NCBI GenBank assembly: GCA_963768945.1
Contig: CAVYJW010000008.1
Location: 310,001-374,000, forward strand
DNA length: 64,000 nt
From: RYN-230 sp963768945
GTDB taxonomy: Bacteria > Actinomycetota > Actinomycetes > Streptosporangiales > Streptosporangiaceae
Direction: 5' to 3'
Shown: positions 7,269 through 15,766 of the stretch, piece after piece
Layout: each line of letters begins with the position of its first letter
Position numbering within the stretch: position 1 is the first letter of the stretch
The notes under the pieces: model-generated
What the model was told of the DNA's origin: nothing
The model's database searches: none
Seen by the model: the letters and a program-made list of their open reading frames with translations, nothing else
Translations under genes and position numbers: made by a program

Positions 7269-10200
7269 GTGCGATCCAGGCGAGGGAGAGCAGTCCACTC
7301 GGCCCCTGACGCGGACAGCCGGCCGTCGGCCCCGCTCCTCACGGCACCGCTGGGCGTGGCTCTCAACGGGAGCCGCACGTACTCCGGCGACGGTGCGGCG
7401 TGGGACGGCGGCACAGCGGGCTACGGCGATGCGGCAGGCGGCGCAGATGCGGCGGGCTACGGCGGTGCGGCAGGCTACGGCGGTGCGGCGGGCGGCGCAG
7501 GAACAGCGGGCGGCGCAGGAACAGCGGGCGGCGCAGGTGCGGCCGGCGGCGCAGGTGCGGCTGACAACGCTGTGGTGCAGGAGATCAGCCCGCCCCCTGA
7601 TCAAGCGCCGCCGCCGAAGGCCTTCCGCCTCTTTGCGCTGAAAAACTGGCGGGTACGGTCACGCCTCCTGCTGCTGGTCCTGCTGCCCACGTTAGCGGCC
7701 GTGATCCTCGGGGGCGTGAGCGTGGTCTCGTCCGCACGCAGCGCCCTCGCGTATCAGCGGGTCGAGCAGTTCTCCCGGCTCGGGGGTGAGATCACCAACC
7801 TGGTCCAGGCCCTCCAGGCCGAACGCGAAGACACCATCAAGTTCATCACCATGGGCCAGGCAGGCGGCCGCGGCTCGCCGGGCACGGCCGCGGCCCCCCA
7901 GCTGGCCGTGCTGGCCCAGGACCGCCGGGCCACCAACCAGCTCGCCGCCCGGGTGCGGAGCGGGGCCGCGGGCATCGGCCGGTCCTACCCGGCCGTGGCC
8001 CAGCAGGAGGCCAAGGGCGCGATCACCGCGATCGACGGGCTCCCAGCCCTCCGCAGCGTCGCGACCAGCACCCAGATTCCCTCGCTGGCAGTGATCCAGG
8101 AGTACGCCACCACGATCAACCAGCTTCTCGCCCTCGAGGACGAGATCGCCACGGGCAGCCACGACGCAGCCCTGGCCGACACCGCGCGGGTCGTGGGGCT
8201 CATCTCCGCCTCGAAGGAAGAGGCCTCTCAGGAGCAGGCCATCCTCACCTCGGCCCTCACCCCCGACCTGGTGGGAGCCAACCAGTTCCAGCCCGGGCAG
8301 CTGACCGCCATCAACGCCGCGCAGGCCGAGCAGCAGGCTGATCTGGCCCAGTTCAGCCTTACCGCGACCAGCAGCCAGCGTCACCTCTACGACAGCGACC
8401 TGTCCTCCGCGCAGGCCGACCAGGCGCAGGCCCAGGTACAGCAGGCCATCACTCTGGCGCTCGACGGCGGCTCGTCGGCGGACAACCCAGCCTTCACCGA
8501 CGCGGCCAGTGGCTCGGCGTACCTGGTGGCCAGCCTGCACGCCGTCGAGCAGGGGCTGATGGCCTCCGTGATCGGGCAGAGTGGCTCACTGCGGGGCCAG
8601 GCCATCACGGCGGCAGTCATCGGCGGTTTCGCGGTGATCCTGGTGCTGGCGCTGGCGCTGCTGTTCACCCTGGCCCTGGGCCGCTCGATGACGCGGCCGT
8701 TGCGCCAGCTGCGGACGGGCGCTCTGGAGGTGGCTGAAGTACGGCTTCCGGAAACCGTCCGCCTGATGAGCGGGGACGGCGGCCAGGCGCCGCCGGAGGT
8801 AGCGCCTATCGACGTGGACTCCACCGATGAAATCGGCGAGGTGGCCCGGGCGTTCGACCAGGTCCACCAGGAGGCGGTGCGGCTGGCGGCCAACGAGGCG
8901 GCGCTGCGCGGGAACATCAACGCGATGTTCGTCAACCTCTCCCGCCGGAGCCAGACGCTGGTGGAACGACAGATCCGCCTCATCGACGACCTGGAACAGG
9001 GCGAGCAGGATTCCGAACGGCTCTCGAACCTCTTCCAGATGGACCATCTGGCCACGCGGATGCGCCGCAACTCCGAGAACCTCCTGGTCCTGGCGGGCCA
9101 CGAGCTGGTCAAAAGGTGGAGCGAGCCCGTGGCGCTGGTGAACGTCCTGCGGGCGGCGGTCTCGGAGATCGAGCATTACGAGCGGGTCGTCCCGGACATC
9201 CAGCCCGGCATCTCCGTCCGCGGGCGGGCGGTCAACGACGTCGTTCACCTGCTGTCCGAGCTCGCCGAGAACGCGACCACCTTCTCCCCCTCGGAAACCC
9301 TGGTCCACGTGTCGGGGTACTTGCTCAACAGCGGCGGGGTCTTGCTGGACATCACCGACCAGGGCGTCGGGATGGACGCGGAGGAGATGGCCCACGCCAA
9401 CTGGCGGCTGGACAACCCGCCGGTCGTGGACGTCGCGGTCTCGCGCCGGATGGGCCTGTTCGTCGTGGCCCGGCTGGCCGCCCGGCACGGCATCCATGTC
9501 CGGCTCCGGCCCGCGTCCAAGGGCGGCCTGACCGCTCTGGTGTGGCTTCCCGACGAGGTCATCACCCGGCAGAACACCGCTTCCCTGCCGGACGTGCGCT
9601 CACTAGGAGAGACCAGCACGGCCGCCACCCCATGGATGGAAACGGGACTGGCCGTTGACGGCGAGGATGACCACCCGGCGGCCACGTGGCCGACGGCGGA
9701 GGTGCGCTCGCGGCGGTCCGCGCCGGATCAGTTCGGCCACGGTGACGCGGCGGCGGACACCGGGACCGGCCCGGACGCGAATACGGCGTTCGCGCCACCA
9801 TGGGTGAACGGGACCGGCCCGGACGCGAGCGCGGCGTTCCCGCCACCATCGGTGAACGGGACCGGCCCGGACGCGAGTACGGCGTTCGCGCCACCATCGG
9901 TGAACGGGACCGGCCCGGACGCGAGCGCGGCGTTCCCGCCACCATCAGTGAACGGGACCGGGGCTGGGACGGGCAGCCGCGGCGCCGGAGCTCCAGCGGC
10001 ACACCGGGTAGTCGTCCCGCCCGCGGAGAGCACCGGGCCGGAGAACCGCCTGCCCATTTTCGAATCGGTCGAGTCCGACTGGTTCCGGCGTGGCGGCCAT
10101 CCGGTTGGGGAGCCCGCCGCGCAGCCGGCTGTGGAGGAGGCCAGCTGGTCGTCACCTGCGGACGCCGGATGGCAGGCGGCGGAAGCGGTGCGGGCCCCGG

Positions 10201-10427
10201 TGTTCGCCGACACCACGGAGGCGGGCCTGCCCAAGCGGGTACCCAAGGCGAACCTGGTGCCCGGCGGTGCGGGCTCGCCGGTGACGGCGCTCCCAGCCGC
10301 GCCCGGCCGGACCGCCTCGCAGACCAGGCAGCGCCTGTCCAGCTTCCAGCAGGGAATCAGGAAAGCACGCGCGACCGGCCCCGAGGACGACACGCACATC
10401 GGCGGCGAGGCGGACCGTGCCTCGTGA
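7269..10427 (+). CDS. cvnA: Conservon sensor kinase (CvnA-like; NIT, HAMP, HATPase)
   Basis: About 1052 residues from GTG 7269 (GAGAGG 11 nt upstream; an in-frame TTG at 7176 would add 31). Order: a Gly/Ala low-complexity stretch (residues ~50-98), membrane helix ~131-152, an extracellular nitrate/nitrite-sensor-like NIT domain (~160-410), second helix ~443-470, HAMP, then the CvnA signature MRRNSENLLVLAG and a HATPase domain with DITDQGVGMD and a late glycine-rich loop. The tail (~830-895) contains four 16-residue repeats. CvnA proteins signal to the small GTPase encoded downstream. It heads the unit with the roadblock and GTPase genes. It has a TTA codon at 7692. Confidence 0.93.
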   Translation: MRSRRGRAVHSAPDADSRPSAPLLTAPLGVALNGSRTYSGDGAAWDGGTAGYGDAAGGADAAGYGGAAGYGGAAGGAGTAGGAGTAGGAGAAGGAGAADNAVVQEISPPPDQAPPPKAFRLFALKNWRVRSRLLLLVLLPTLAAVILGGVSVVSSARSALAYQRVEQFSRLGGEITNLVQALQAEREDTIKFITMGQAGGRGSPGTAAAPQLAVLAQDRRATNQLAARVRSGAAGIGRSYPAVAQQEAKGAITAIDGLPALRSVATSTQIPSLAVIQEYATTINQLLALEDEIATGSHDAALADTARVVGLISASKEEASQEQAILTSALTPDLVGANQFQPGQLTAINAAQAEQQADLAQFSLTATSSQRHLYDSDLSSAQADQAQAQVQQAITLALDGGSSADNPAFTDAASGSAYLVASLHAVEQGLMASVIGQSGSLRGQAITAAVIGGFAVILVLALALLFTLALGRSMTRPLRQLRTGALEVAEVRLPETVRLMSGDGGQAPPEVAPIDVDSTDEIGEVARAFDQVHQEAVRLAANEAALRGNINAMFVNLSRRSQTLVERQIRLIDDLEQGEQDSERLSNLFQMDHLATRMRRNSENLLVLAGHELVKRWSEPVALVNVLRAAVSEIEHYERVVPDIQPGISVRGRAVNDVVHLLSELAENATTFSPSETLVHVSGYLLNSGGVLLDITDQGVGMDAEEMAHANWRLDNPPVVDVAVSRRMGLFVVARLAARHGIHVRLRPASKGGLTALVWLPDEVITRQNTASLPDVRSLGETSTAATPWMETGLAVDGEDDHPAATWPTAEVRSRRSAPDQFGHGDAAADTGTGPDANTAFAPPWVNGTGPDASAAFPPPSVNGTGPDASTAFAPPSVNGTGPDASAAFPPPSVNGTGAGTGSRGAGAPAAHRVVVPPAESTGPENRLPIFESVESDWFRRGGHPVGEPAAQPAVEEASWSSPADAGWQAAEAVRAPVFADTTEAGLPKRVPKANLVPGGAGSPVTALPAAPGRTASQTRQRLSSFQQGIRKARATGPEDDTHIGGEADRAS
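7413..7570 (+). repeat. Gly/Ala-coding low-complexity repeat inside cvnA
   Basis: Imperfect short repeats of GCGGGCGGCGCAGG type encode runs such as GYGGAAGYGGAAGGAGTAGG ahead of the first membrane helix. They are in frame and probably form a flexible N-terminal cytoplasmic tail. Confidence 0.6.
9762..9953 (+). repeat. Four 48-bp tandem repeats in the 3' part of cvnA
   Basis: Units start at 9762, 9810, 9858 and 9906, each exactly 48 bp and in frame, encoding GTGPDAS-AAF-PPS-VN. Units 1 and 3 read TAFAPP while 2 and 4 read SAAFPPP, so the array is really two copies of a 96-bp dimer. A partial fifth unit follows. The encoded tail is Pro/Ala/Gly-rich and probably disordered. Confidence 0.85.
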
Positions 10428-10496
10428 CGCGGCGGCGCGCCCCGGGCGGCCGCGATCATCCAGCTGGCCTTCCCAGGCCAGGCAGAGAGGGGAATC

Positions 10497-10919
10497 GTGA
10501 GCCCGTTGACGTCGCCGGTCCAGGACCTGAACTGGCTGATCACCGATTTCGCAGACCGGGTGCCTTCGGTCGCCCACGCCATCGTCGTCTCGGCCGACGG
10601 CCTGCCGCTGGCCCTCTCGGACGGCTTCCCGAAGGACCGGGCGGACCAGCTCGCCGCGGTGACCTCGGGCCTGACCAGCCTCACCCAGGGCGCAGCCCGG
10701 GTCTTCGAAGGCGGCACTGTCACGCAGACGATCGTTGAGATGCGGCGGGGCGTGCTGCTCGTCATGGCGATCAGCGACGGTTCGAGCCTGGCCGTGCTCG
10801 CGTCCGGCGACTGCGACATGGGCCTCGTGGCCTACGAGATGGCGCTGCTCGTGGAGCGAGTCGGACGTGCCCTCACGCCCGAGCCGCGCAGTGCCCTGCG
10901 CCCCTGGAACGGCAGCTAA
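10497..10919 (+). CDS. cvnB: Roadblock/LC7 protein (CvnB-like)
   Basis: 140-residue cytoplasmic protein starting at GTG 10497 behind AGAGGGGA. It begins LTSPVQDLNWLITDFADRVP and continues with VAHAIVVSADGLPLALS and an MVAYEMALLVERVG-like C-terminal helix, the hallmarks of the roadblock/LC7 fold found in conservons. Such proteins act with the adjacent Ras-like GTPase, as MglB does with MglA. It lies 69 nt after the kinase gene and 52 nt before the GTPase gene. In a standard conservon a DUF742 gene (cvnC) would follow, but the 52-nt gap cannot hold it. Confidence 0.93.
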   Translation: MSPLTSPVQDLNWLITDFADRVPSVAHAIVVSADGLPLALSDGFPKDRADQLAAVTSGLTSLTQGAARVFEGGTVTQTIVEMRRGVLLVMAISDGSSLAVLASGDCDMGLVAYEMALLVERVGRALTPEPRSALRPWNGS

Positions 10920-10971
10920 TCCCCGAAGGGACTCATGCCCCGACTCCCACACCTGCGCGGAAGGCTACTCA

Positions 10972-11571
10972 GTGGATTACGCAAGCACACAGCCCCTCCG
11001 GGGTGATCCAGGGACCACGGCGATGACGTCCGTGAAGATCGTTATTGCCGGTGGTTTCGGGGTGGGCAAGACCACCTTCGTGGGATCGGTCTCGGAGATC
11101 ACGCCGCTGACCACCGAAGCCGTGATGACGGCGGCCAGCGGCGACGTGGACGACCTGTCCGGCGTGCCAGAGAAGACGACCACCACCGTGGCCATGGACT
11201 TCGGGCGGGCTACCCTGGACGCCGGGCTGGTCCTGTACTTGTTCGGCACGCCTGGCCAGCAGCGCTTCTGGTTCATGTGGGATGACCTCATCGAAGGGGC
11301 CATCGGTGCCGTGGTGCTCGTGGACAGCCGGCGGCTGGCCGACTCCTTCCCGGCAGTCGATTACTTCGAGGCGGCCGATCTTCCGTTCATCGTCGGCGTC
11401 AACGGGTTCCACGGCGCGTACCCGCATACTGTCGCCGACGTCCAGGAAGCGCTGTCAGTGGACCAGCGGGTGCCGGTTATCCAGTGCGACGCGCGCCGGC
11501 GTCGATCAGCCAAGACGACCCTGCTCACCCTCGTCGAGCACGCCATGGCAGCGCACCTGGGCAGCCATTAA
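10972..11571 (+). CDS. cvnD: Conservon Ras-like GTPase (CvnD-like)
   Basis: 199-residue small GTPase of the MglA/Cvn class. GTG 10972 follows GGAAGG by 7 nt and gives the usual start VDYAS. The G1 loop is GGFGVGKTT; a TATTVAMDFG-like switch I region and a GTPGQQRFWFMW switch II follow; NGFHG stands where Ras proteins have NKxD. It should cycle between GTP and GDP under control of the sensor kinase and roadblock protein and relay to targets that cannot be seen here. It is the last gene of this unit; a 14-bp repeat array begins right after its stop. Confidence 0.94.
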   Translation: MDYASTQPLRGDPGTTAMTSVKIVIAGGFGVGKTTFVGSVSEITPLTTEAVMTAASGDVDDLSGVPEKTTTTVAMDFGRATLDAGLVLYLFGTPGQQRFWFMWDDLIEGAIGAVVLVDSRRLADSFPAVDYFEAADLPFIVGVNGFHGAYPHTVADVQEALSVDQRVPVIQCDARRRRSAKTTLLTLVEHAMAAHLGSH

Positions 11572-11581
11572 CGCGCCGGGG

Positions 11582-11749
11582 CGGTGACGCCAGCCCGGTG
11601 ACGCCAGCCCGGTGACGCCAGCCCGGTGACGCCAGCCCGGCGGTGCCAGCCCGGCGGTGCCAGCCCGGCGGTGCCAGCCCGGCGGTGCCAGCCCGGCGGT
11701 GCCAGCCCGGCGGTGCCAGCCCGGCGGTGCCAGCCCGGCGGTGCCAGCC
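11582..11749. repeat. 14-bp minisatellite, 12 perfect units in two blocks
   Basis: Four units of CGGTGACGCCAGCC (11582-11637) are followed by eight units of CGGCGGTGCCAGCC (11638-11749); a truncated unit then merges with the stop codon of the leftward OsmC gene at 11756. There are no spacers, so this is not CRISPR. The array fills almost the whole gap between two convergent genes. Homogenisation into two blocks suggests recent slippage or unequal exchange. Confidence 0.95.
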
Positions 11750-11755
11750 CGGCGG

Positions 11756-12196
11756 TCAGCCTTCGAGTTGGGCGTCGAGGGTGATGTCCACGCCGGTGAG
11801 GGCCTTGCTGACCGGGCACCCCGCCTTCGCGTCCTCGGCCGCCTTGAGGAACTGCGCGGCGTCCAGGCCCTCGACCTCCCCCCGGACGGTGAGCTTGATG
11901 CCGGTCAGCCGGAATCCGCCCGCCGGGTCGGGCCCGAGCGACACGTCAGCCTGCACATCGAGCGCCTGCGGCGTGCCGCCGGCCTGGCCGATCACCGCGG
12001 ACAGTTGCATGGCATAGCAGGCCGAGTGCGCCGCCGCGATGAGCTCCTCCGGGCTGGTGTAACCCCCGGCCTCGTCAGCTGTCCGCCTCGGAAAGGACAC
12101 CTCGTACGTGCCGATTCCGGAGCTCGTCAGCTCGACCTGGCCAGAGCCCTCTTCGAGCGTTCCCGTCCAGCCGGTCCGCGCAGTTCGTGTGGCCAT
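11756..12196 (-). CDS. OsmC family peroxiredoxin-like protein
   Basis: 146-residue OsmC-type protein. Both conserved cysteines are present, in HSACYAMQLS and in AGCPVSKAL, as required for thiol-dependent reduction of organic hydroperoxides. It begins MATRTARTGWTGTLEEGSG and ends DITLDAQLEG, the normal extent of the family. It belongs to the OsmC rather than the Ohr subgroup by eye. It is monocistronic, converging on the conservon across the minisatellite. The last bases of the repeat array supply its stop codon. Confidence 0.93.
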   Translation of the reverse strand: MATRTARTGWTGTLEEGSGQVELTSSGIGTYEVSFPRRTADEAGGYTSPEELIAAAHSACYAMQLSAVIGQAGGTPQALDVQADVSLGPDPAGGFRLTGIKLTVRGEVEGLDAAQFLKAAEDAKAGCPVSKALTGVDITLDAQLEG

Positions 12197-12425
12197 CGGG
12201 CCTCCCTTGCGTTTGAATCACGTATCCGCCTGGACTCTAGCCGCCGCGGCGGGCCGGAACACGGTGTCCCTGATGACCGGACGCCCCTCAGGACGCGGGC
12301 GGAGCGCTGCGGCGCCTCGTCGGTGATCACCTTCTAGCTGGTCGTGCACCGTGAGCACCTCCGTCACGACCCTTACGCGGGCGGCCGCCGGGCGCAAGCA
12401 TTGCCGCCGATACGGCGACGAGCGG

Positions 12426-13226
12426 TCAGCGGTCCAGGTCGCCCCAGAAGGAGTTGGGATCCTGGCTGAGCTCCAGCATCATGGCCCGGGTGCGTACAGG
12501 CAGCCACTGAAGGTAGGGCAGCAATCCAGGGTCCGAGCGGGCCAGGTCGTTGATGATCTGCTGGAGGTCCGCGTCGTTCGCCGGCGGGCGCGGGGAGTGC
12601 CGGCGCACGAACCGCCGGGCCGCGCGGGGCTCCCGCTGGTCGATGAACAGCTGGGTCCGGCCCGTCAACCCGAAGTTTCCCCCGGTTAACAGGCCCCGCG
12701 CGATCCGGGTGATGATCTGGGTGTTCCGCCGGGTCGGCCGGTATCCAGCCGCCGTCACGATCTCCTCCGCGTAGCCGGCCGGCAGGAGGGGCGGGACGAG
12801 CCTGAGCAGCCCGGCCCCGAGATCGCCCGCCATCCTGGCCAGGGACGAGTCGCGCTGGCGCCAGGCGGCGAGCATCGCGCTCTCCATGTCGCCGGCCTGC
12901 TGGTCCGGGCCGCCCAGCGGGACGAGGCCGATCCGGGAGCCGCTCCCGTCTGGCCAGAACGCTATGAGCAGGTAATCACCCGGGAGGTCGGCGCAGATGA
13001 CCACGATCGCCGGGGCCAGGGCCGGCTCCCCGGTCCAGGCCCAGCTGGCCTTCGTGAAGGTAGGCAGATGGGTGTACTCCGGCACGCGGAAGCTCCGCAG
13101 GGTCTGGTCGAGCACCCGCAGGCACCCATCCAGATCGAGGGCGCTGGTTACGGTACACCCCGGACCCAGGACGGGCGGGTCCGCGGCGGTCTCCGTAAGG
13201 CGCTGCTTCCCCGTGAATAAGCCCAT
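12426..13226 (-). CDS. Conserved-looking hypothetical protein
   Basis: 266-residue soluble protein without signal peptide or membrane helices. Codon use is good (GC3 high), and the ATG at 13226 begins MGLFTGKQRLTETAADPPVL. It contains a central SWAWTGEPALAPAIVVICAD segment and a C-terminal half with basic helices (RAARRFVRRHSPRPPANDAD). The C-terminus reads LSQDPNSFWGDLDR. I do not recognise a family. It stands alone, with 229 nt to the OsmC gene and 385 nt of non-coding DNA on the other side. Confidence 0.7.
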   Translation of the reverse strand: MGLFTGKQRLTETAADPPVLGPGCTVTSALDLDGCLRVLDQTLRSFRVPEYTHLPTFTKASWAWTGEPALAPAIVVICADLPGDYLLIAFWPDGSGSRIGLVPLGGPDQQAGDMESAMLAAWRQRDSSLARMAGDLGAGLLRLVPPLLPAGYAEEIVTAAGYRPTRRNTQIITRIARGLLTGGNFGLTGRTQLFIDQREPRAARRFVRRHSPRPPANDADLQQIINDLARSDPGLLPYLQWLPVRTRAMMLELSQDPNSFWGDLDR

Positions 13227-13611
13227 GCCGACCCCCCTGGTTAGCGCTCACCTGTCTCGCCACCGGCCGTCGTGCTCCGCGCACACCATTCCGGCGTTGC
13301 TGCACTGGAGGCATCCCTCGCCGGGCCGGCCGCAGCAGGGTGCGGCAGGTCAGCAATGGTTCCCACAACCTGCCTTTTCGCAGGCAGGGCGGAGCATCGA
13401 AGCGGCCCCTCCCCCCAGGGTCCTGACTATGCAGGCTCTTCCCTCACTGGGCAACCCCCGTATCGGGGGGCAGGGTCAAAGTCGGACAACCCCGGACAGG
13501 CGAGGCTGGCGGCGACCAGATAAGGCCCGCCCGGAGGGATCATCCCGGACAGTCCGTTAGTGAGGGGCAGTCACGGGCTAGTGAGGGGCAGTCACGGGCG
13601 TGCGCGTCGGG
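13227..13611. other. Intergenic region with a 21-bp tandem duplication
   Basis: 385 nt with no supported gene. It contains an inverted repeat CCTGCC-N8-GGCAGG (13369-13388) and, at its right end, a 21-bp unit repeated twice (13558-13599) next to the stop of the dehalogenase-like gene. Confidence 0.55.
13558..13599. repeat. 21-bp tandem duplication
   Basis: TAGTGAGGGGCAGTCACGGG plus C, present twice in direct tandem. It lies 12 nt beyond the stop codon of the leftward hydrolase gene. Confidence 0.8.
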
Positions 13612-14517
13612 TCAGCCGGGCGCTGGCGTCAACTGGATGAAGTCGGCGATCAAATGGCCAAGCTGTTCGCCGGCGTCTTCCTGCAGGAAGTGACCCGCTC
13701 CCTCGAGCACCGGGTGATCCAGGCCCGCGGCACCCGGGATGGTCTCTTTCAGCACGGGACCCATCGCCCCGGTGATCGGGTCCCGGTCGCTGAAGGCCAC
13801 CAGGAACGGCTTGTCCCAGGCGGACAGGTGCCGCCAGGCGGCCCGGTTGGCGGCCGAGGCAGGATCATCGGGGGTCGTGGGCACCAGCCCGGGCATTGCC
13901 CGGACTCCCGCTGCAAAGCACTCGTCGGGGAAGGGCGCGTCGTAGGCGGCCAGGACGGCAGGCGTCAGCGTGGTCTGGCAGCCAGACTGCACCAGCCGGG
14001 AAACGCTGAGCGCCGGAGCCGTCTGGACCACGTCGCGGAACCGCAGCCAGACAGCGGGCATCGGCCGATCCCCGGTGGGCAGCCCGGTATTGGCCGCCAC
14101 CACCCGGGCGAACCGATCCGGATGCTCGGCCGCAAGCCGCAGCCCGATGAGGCCACCCCAGTCCTGCCCGACGAGGGTAAGGCCGCGCAGGTCCAGCCGG
14201 TCGAAGGCGAGGGCGCGGATCCATTCCACGTGCCGGGCGTAGCTGTGATCGCTGACGTTCAAGGGCTTGTCCGACCGCCCGAACCCGGCCATATCCGGGG
14301 CGATGGCGCGCAGCCCCGCGTCGGCGAGCACCGCCATTACGCTCCGGTACAGGAATGACCAGCTCGGCTCGCCGTGCAGGAGGAGCACAGGCTCGCCGTC
14401 GGGGGGACCCGCTTCGACGTAGGCCATTCGCACTCCACCGACCGGCGCGTAACGCGCGGGGTACGGGAAATCTGGCAGGTCCGCAAACCGGTCCTCAGGG
14501 GTGCGCAGCACTCGCAT
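13612..14517 (-). CDS. Haloalkane dehalogenase-like alpha/beta hydrolase
   Basis: 301 residues from ATG 14517, chosen because the protein then opens MRVLRTPEDRFADLPDFPY like other haloalkane dehalogenases; an upstream in-frame ATG at 14691 would run into the divergent trmO gene. The oxyanion motif HGEPSWSFLYR, the nucleophile elbow GQDWGG (Asp, with the halide-binding Trp next to it), an acid in SDRDPIT and the catalytic His in GAGHFLQED are all present. Such enzymes hydrolyse carbon-halogen bonds to alcohols in the cytoplasm, though the natural substrate may not be halogenated. It is divergent from trmO, with start codons only 44 nt apart. Confidence 0.9.
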   Translation of the reverse strand: MRVLRTPEDRFADLPDFPYPARYAPVGGVRMAYVEAGPPDGEPVLLLHGEPSWSFLYRSVMAVLADAGLRAIAPDMAGFGRSDKPLNVSDHSYARHVEWIRALAFDRLDLRGLTLVGQDWGGLIGLRLAAEHPDRFARVVAANTGLPTGDRPMPAVWLRFRDVVQTAPALSVSRLVQSGCQTTLTPAVLAAYDAPFPDECFAAGVRAMPGLVPTTPDDPASAANRAAWRHLSAWDKPFLVAFSDRDPITGAMGPVLKETIPGAAGLDHPVLEGAGHFLQEDAGEQLGHLIADFIQLTPAPG

Positions 14518-14560
14518 GCGCCCATGCTGCCACGGCCGGGGCGCGTGGCAGCATGGCACC

Positions 14561-15175
14561 ATGCGCCAGAACCTGCCCGCGGCCGCGCCGGATGTGCCCC
14601 TGGCGGTGATCGGCGTGGTCCGCAGTTCCCAGACGGAGCCGGAGACCACGCCGATCCAGGCCGCCCTCAACCGTGCCGGGCACGGCACCATCGAGGTCGA
14701 CGAGCCCTACCGGGAAGGCCTGGCCGGGCTGGATGGCTTCGGGTACGCGTGGCTGCTGACCTGGCTGCACCGACCGGGTGGCCGGCCCGGGTGCCGGGAA
14801 GGCGGCCGGGACGGGCAGCCGCCTCCGGAACGCCGGGACGGGCAGCCGCCTCCGGAACGCCGGGACGGGCAGCCGCCGCTCAAGCAGGTTCCCTACCTGC
14901 TCCGCAGCCAGCAGCGGGAGATGGGCATCTTCGCTACCCGCGGGCCCCGGCGGATCAATCCCATCGGGCTCAGCCTCATCCAGTTGCTCGAGGTGACGCC
15001 GGAGACCGTGGTGTTCGCGGGGGTGGATGTCGTGGACGGGACTCCGGTCATCGACCTCAAGCCGTACGTCACCCGTTTCGACCGCCCGCCCGGCGACCCG
15101 CCGTGCGGCTGGTTCGACGAGCTGGACATCAGCGACGGCAGCACCCCTGCAGGCCTCGGCCCACCCACCCCGTAG
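14561..15175 (+). CDS. trmO: tRNA m6t6A37 methyltransferase TrmO-like (TsaA/YaeB family)
   Basis: 204-residue member of the TsaA/YaeB family, which transfers a methyl group from SAM to t6A37 of tRNA. ATG 14561 gives MRQNLPAAAPDVPLAVIGVV. Family features are TPIQAALNRAG, GTIEVDEPYREGLAGLDGF, WLLTWLHRP and the C-terminal DLKPYVTRFD. An insertion of three 9-residue repeats (RRDGQPPPE, nt 14807-14887) interrupts the fold between the WLHRP and PYLLRS strands. The insert keeps the frame and probably forms an exposed loop. Confidence 0.87.
   Translation: MRQNLPAAAPDVPLAVIGVVRSSQTEPETTPIQAALNRAGHGTIEVDEPYREGLAGLDGFGYAWLLTWLHRPGGRPGCREGGRDGQPPPERRDGQPPPERRDGQPPLKQVPYLLRSQQREMGIFATRGPRRINPIGLSLIQLLEVTPETVVFAGVDVVDGTPVIDLKPYVTRFDRPPGDPPCGWFDELDISDGSTPAGLGPPTP
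14807..14887 (+). repeat. Three 27-bp tandem repeats inside trmO
   Basis: Units start at 14807, 14834 and 14861. The first two are identical and the third diverges at its end. They encode RRDGQPPPE-type nonapeptides, an in-frame loop insertion in the TrmO domain. Confidence 0.85.
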
Positions 15176-15480
15176 CCCGCGCCAACCCACCGCCCTTCCT
15201 CGCCCGCCGCCTTCCTCGCCCGCCGCCGCCCTCCCTCGCCGCCGCGCCCGTTGGCGCGACGTTCGTCCGTTGGCACACGACGTTGTCGATATGTTGCCCA
15301 AGTTAAATATGCGGTCCCGAGTCCCGCCCAGGAAAACACTGGTAACACCAGCCGCTTAGACCGCAGCGGTCCCGCCGCCGGGATGCCCGAGTCCAGGCCC
15401 GGGGGGTTTGCGGACGCTTTCGGTCGCGGGAACAGCTCCGTCAATATGTTGCCCCATAGAGAATGCACGGCTGCCACTTC

Positions 15481-15528
15481 GTGATCAGACGATCGGTGTC
15501 GCCAGGGCAACACCGATCGTCTGATCAC
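15481..15528. terminator. Perfect 19-bp-arm hairpin, terminator or recombination-type repeat
   Basis: Left arm 15481-15499 starts GTGATCAGACGATCGG; right arm 15510-15528 is its exact reverse complement; the loop is 10 nt. A stem this long and perfect is far beyond chance. It has no U-tract. It could terminate trmO transcription (300 nt upstream), or be a relic of a mobile repeat. Confidence 0.55.
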
Positions 15529-15670
15529 GTTCGCGGATCCCCCGGGCTGGCGGCCCAGCGGTAACACCAATAACAACGGCAACGCAAGCCACAGATGCGG
15601 GGCCGCGCGGAGCAGGCGGGCGGCGCGGGGCGGGGCGCGCGGGGCGGGGCGGCGCGGCGCGGCGCAGGCG

Positions 15671-15766
15671 GCGCGGGGCGGAGCAGGCGGGGCGCGCGGG
15701 GCGGGGCGCGCGGGCGCGGCGCGGGGCGGAGCAGGCGGGGCGCGCGGGGCGGGGCGCGCGAGCGCG
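15671..15766. repeat. 48-bp GC-only repeat, two copies in a GC-rich tract
   Basis: Units at 15671-15718 and 15719-15766 differ at one position; they consist almost solely of G and C (GCGCGGGGCGGAGCAGGCGG...). The surrounding 15590-15830 is built of the same short words. No coding signal is visible in any frame. Confidence 0.75.

Noticed and set aside
8586..9497. Minus-strand frame inside the conservon kinase
   Set aside because: Antisense shadow created by high third-position GC; no plausible protein features.
11582..11749. CRISPR-like array
   Set aside because: The repeats are 14 bp, directly adjacent, with no spacers and no cas genes.
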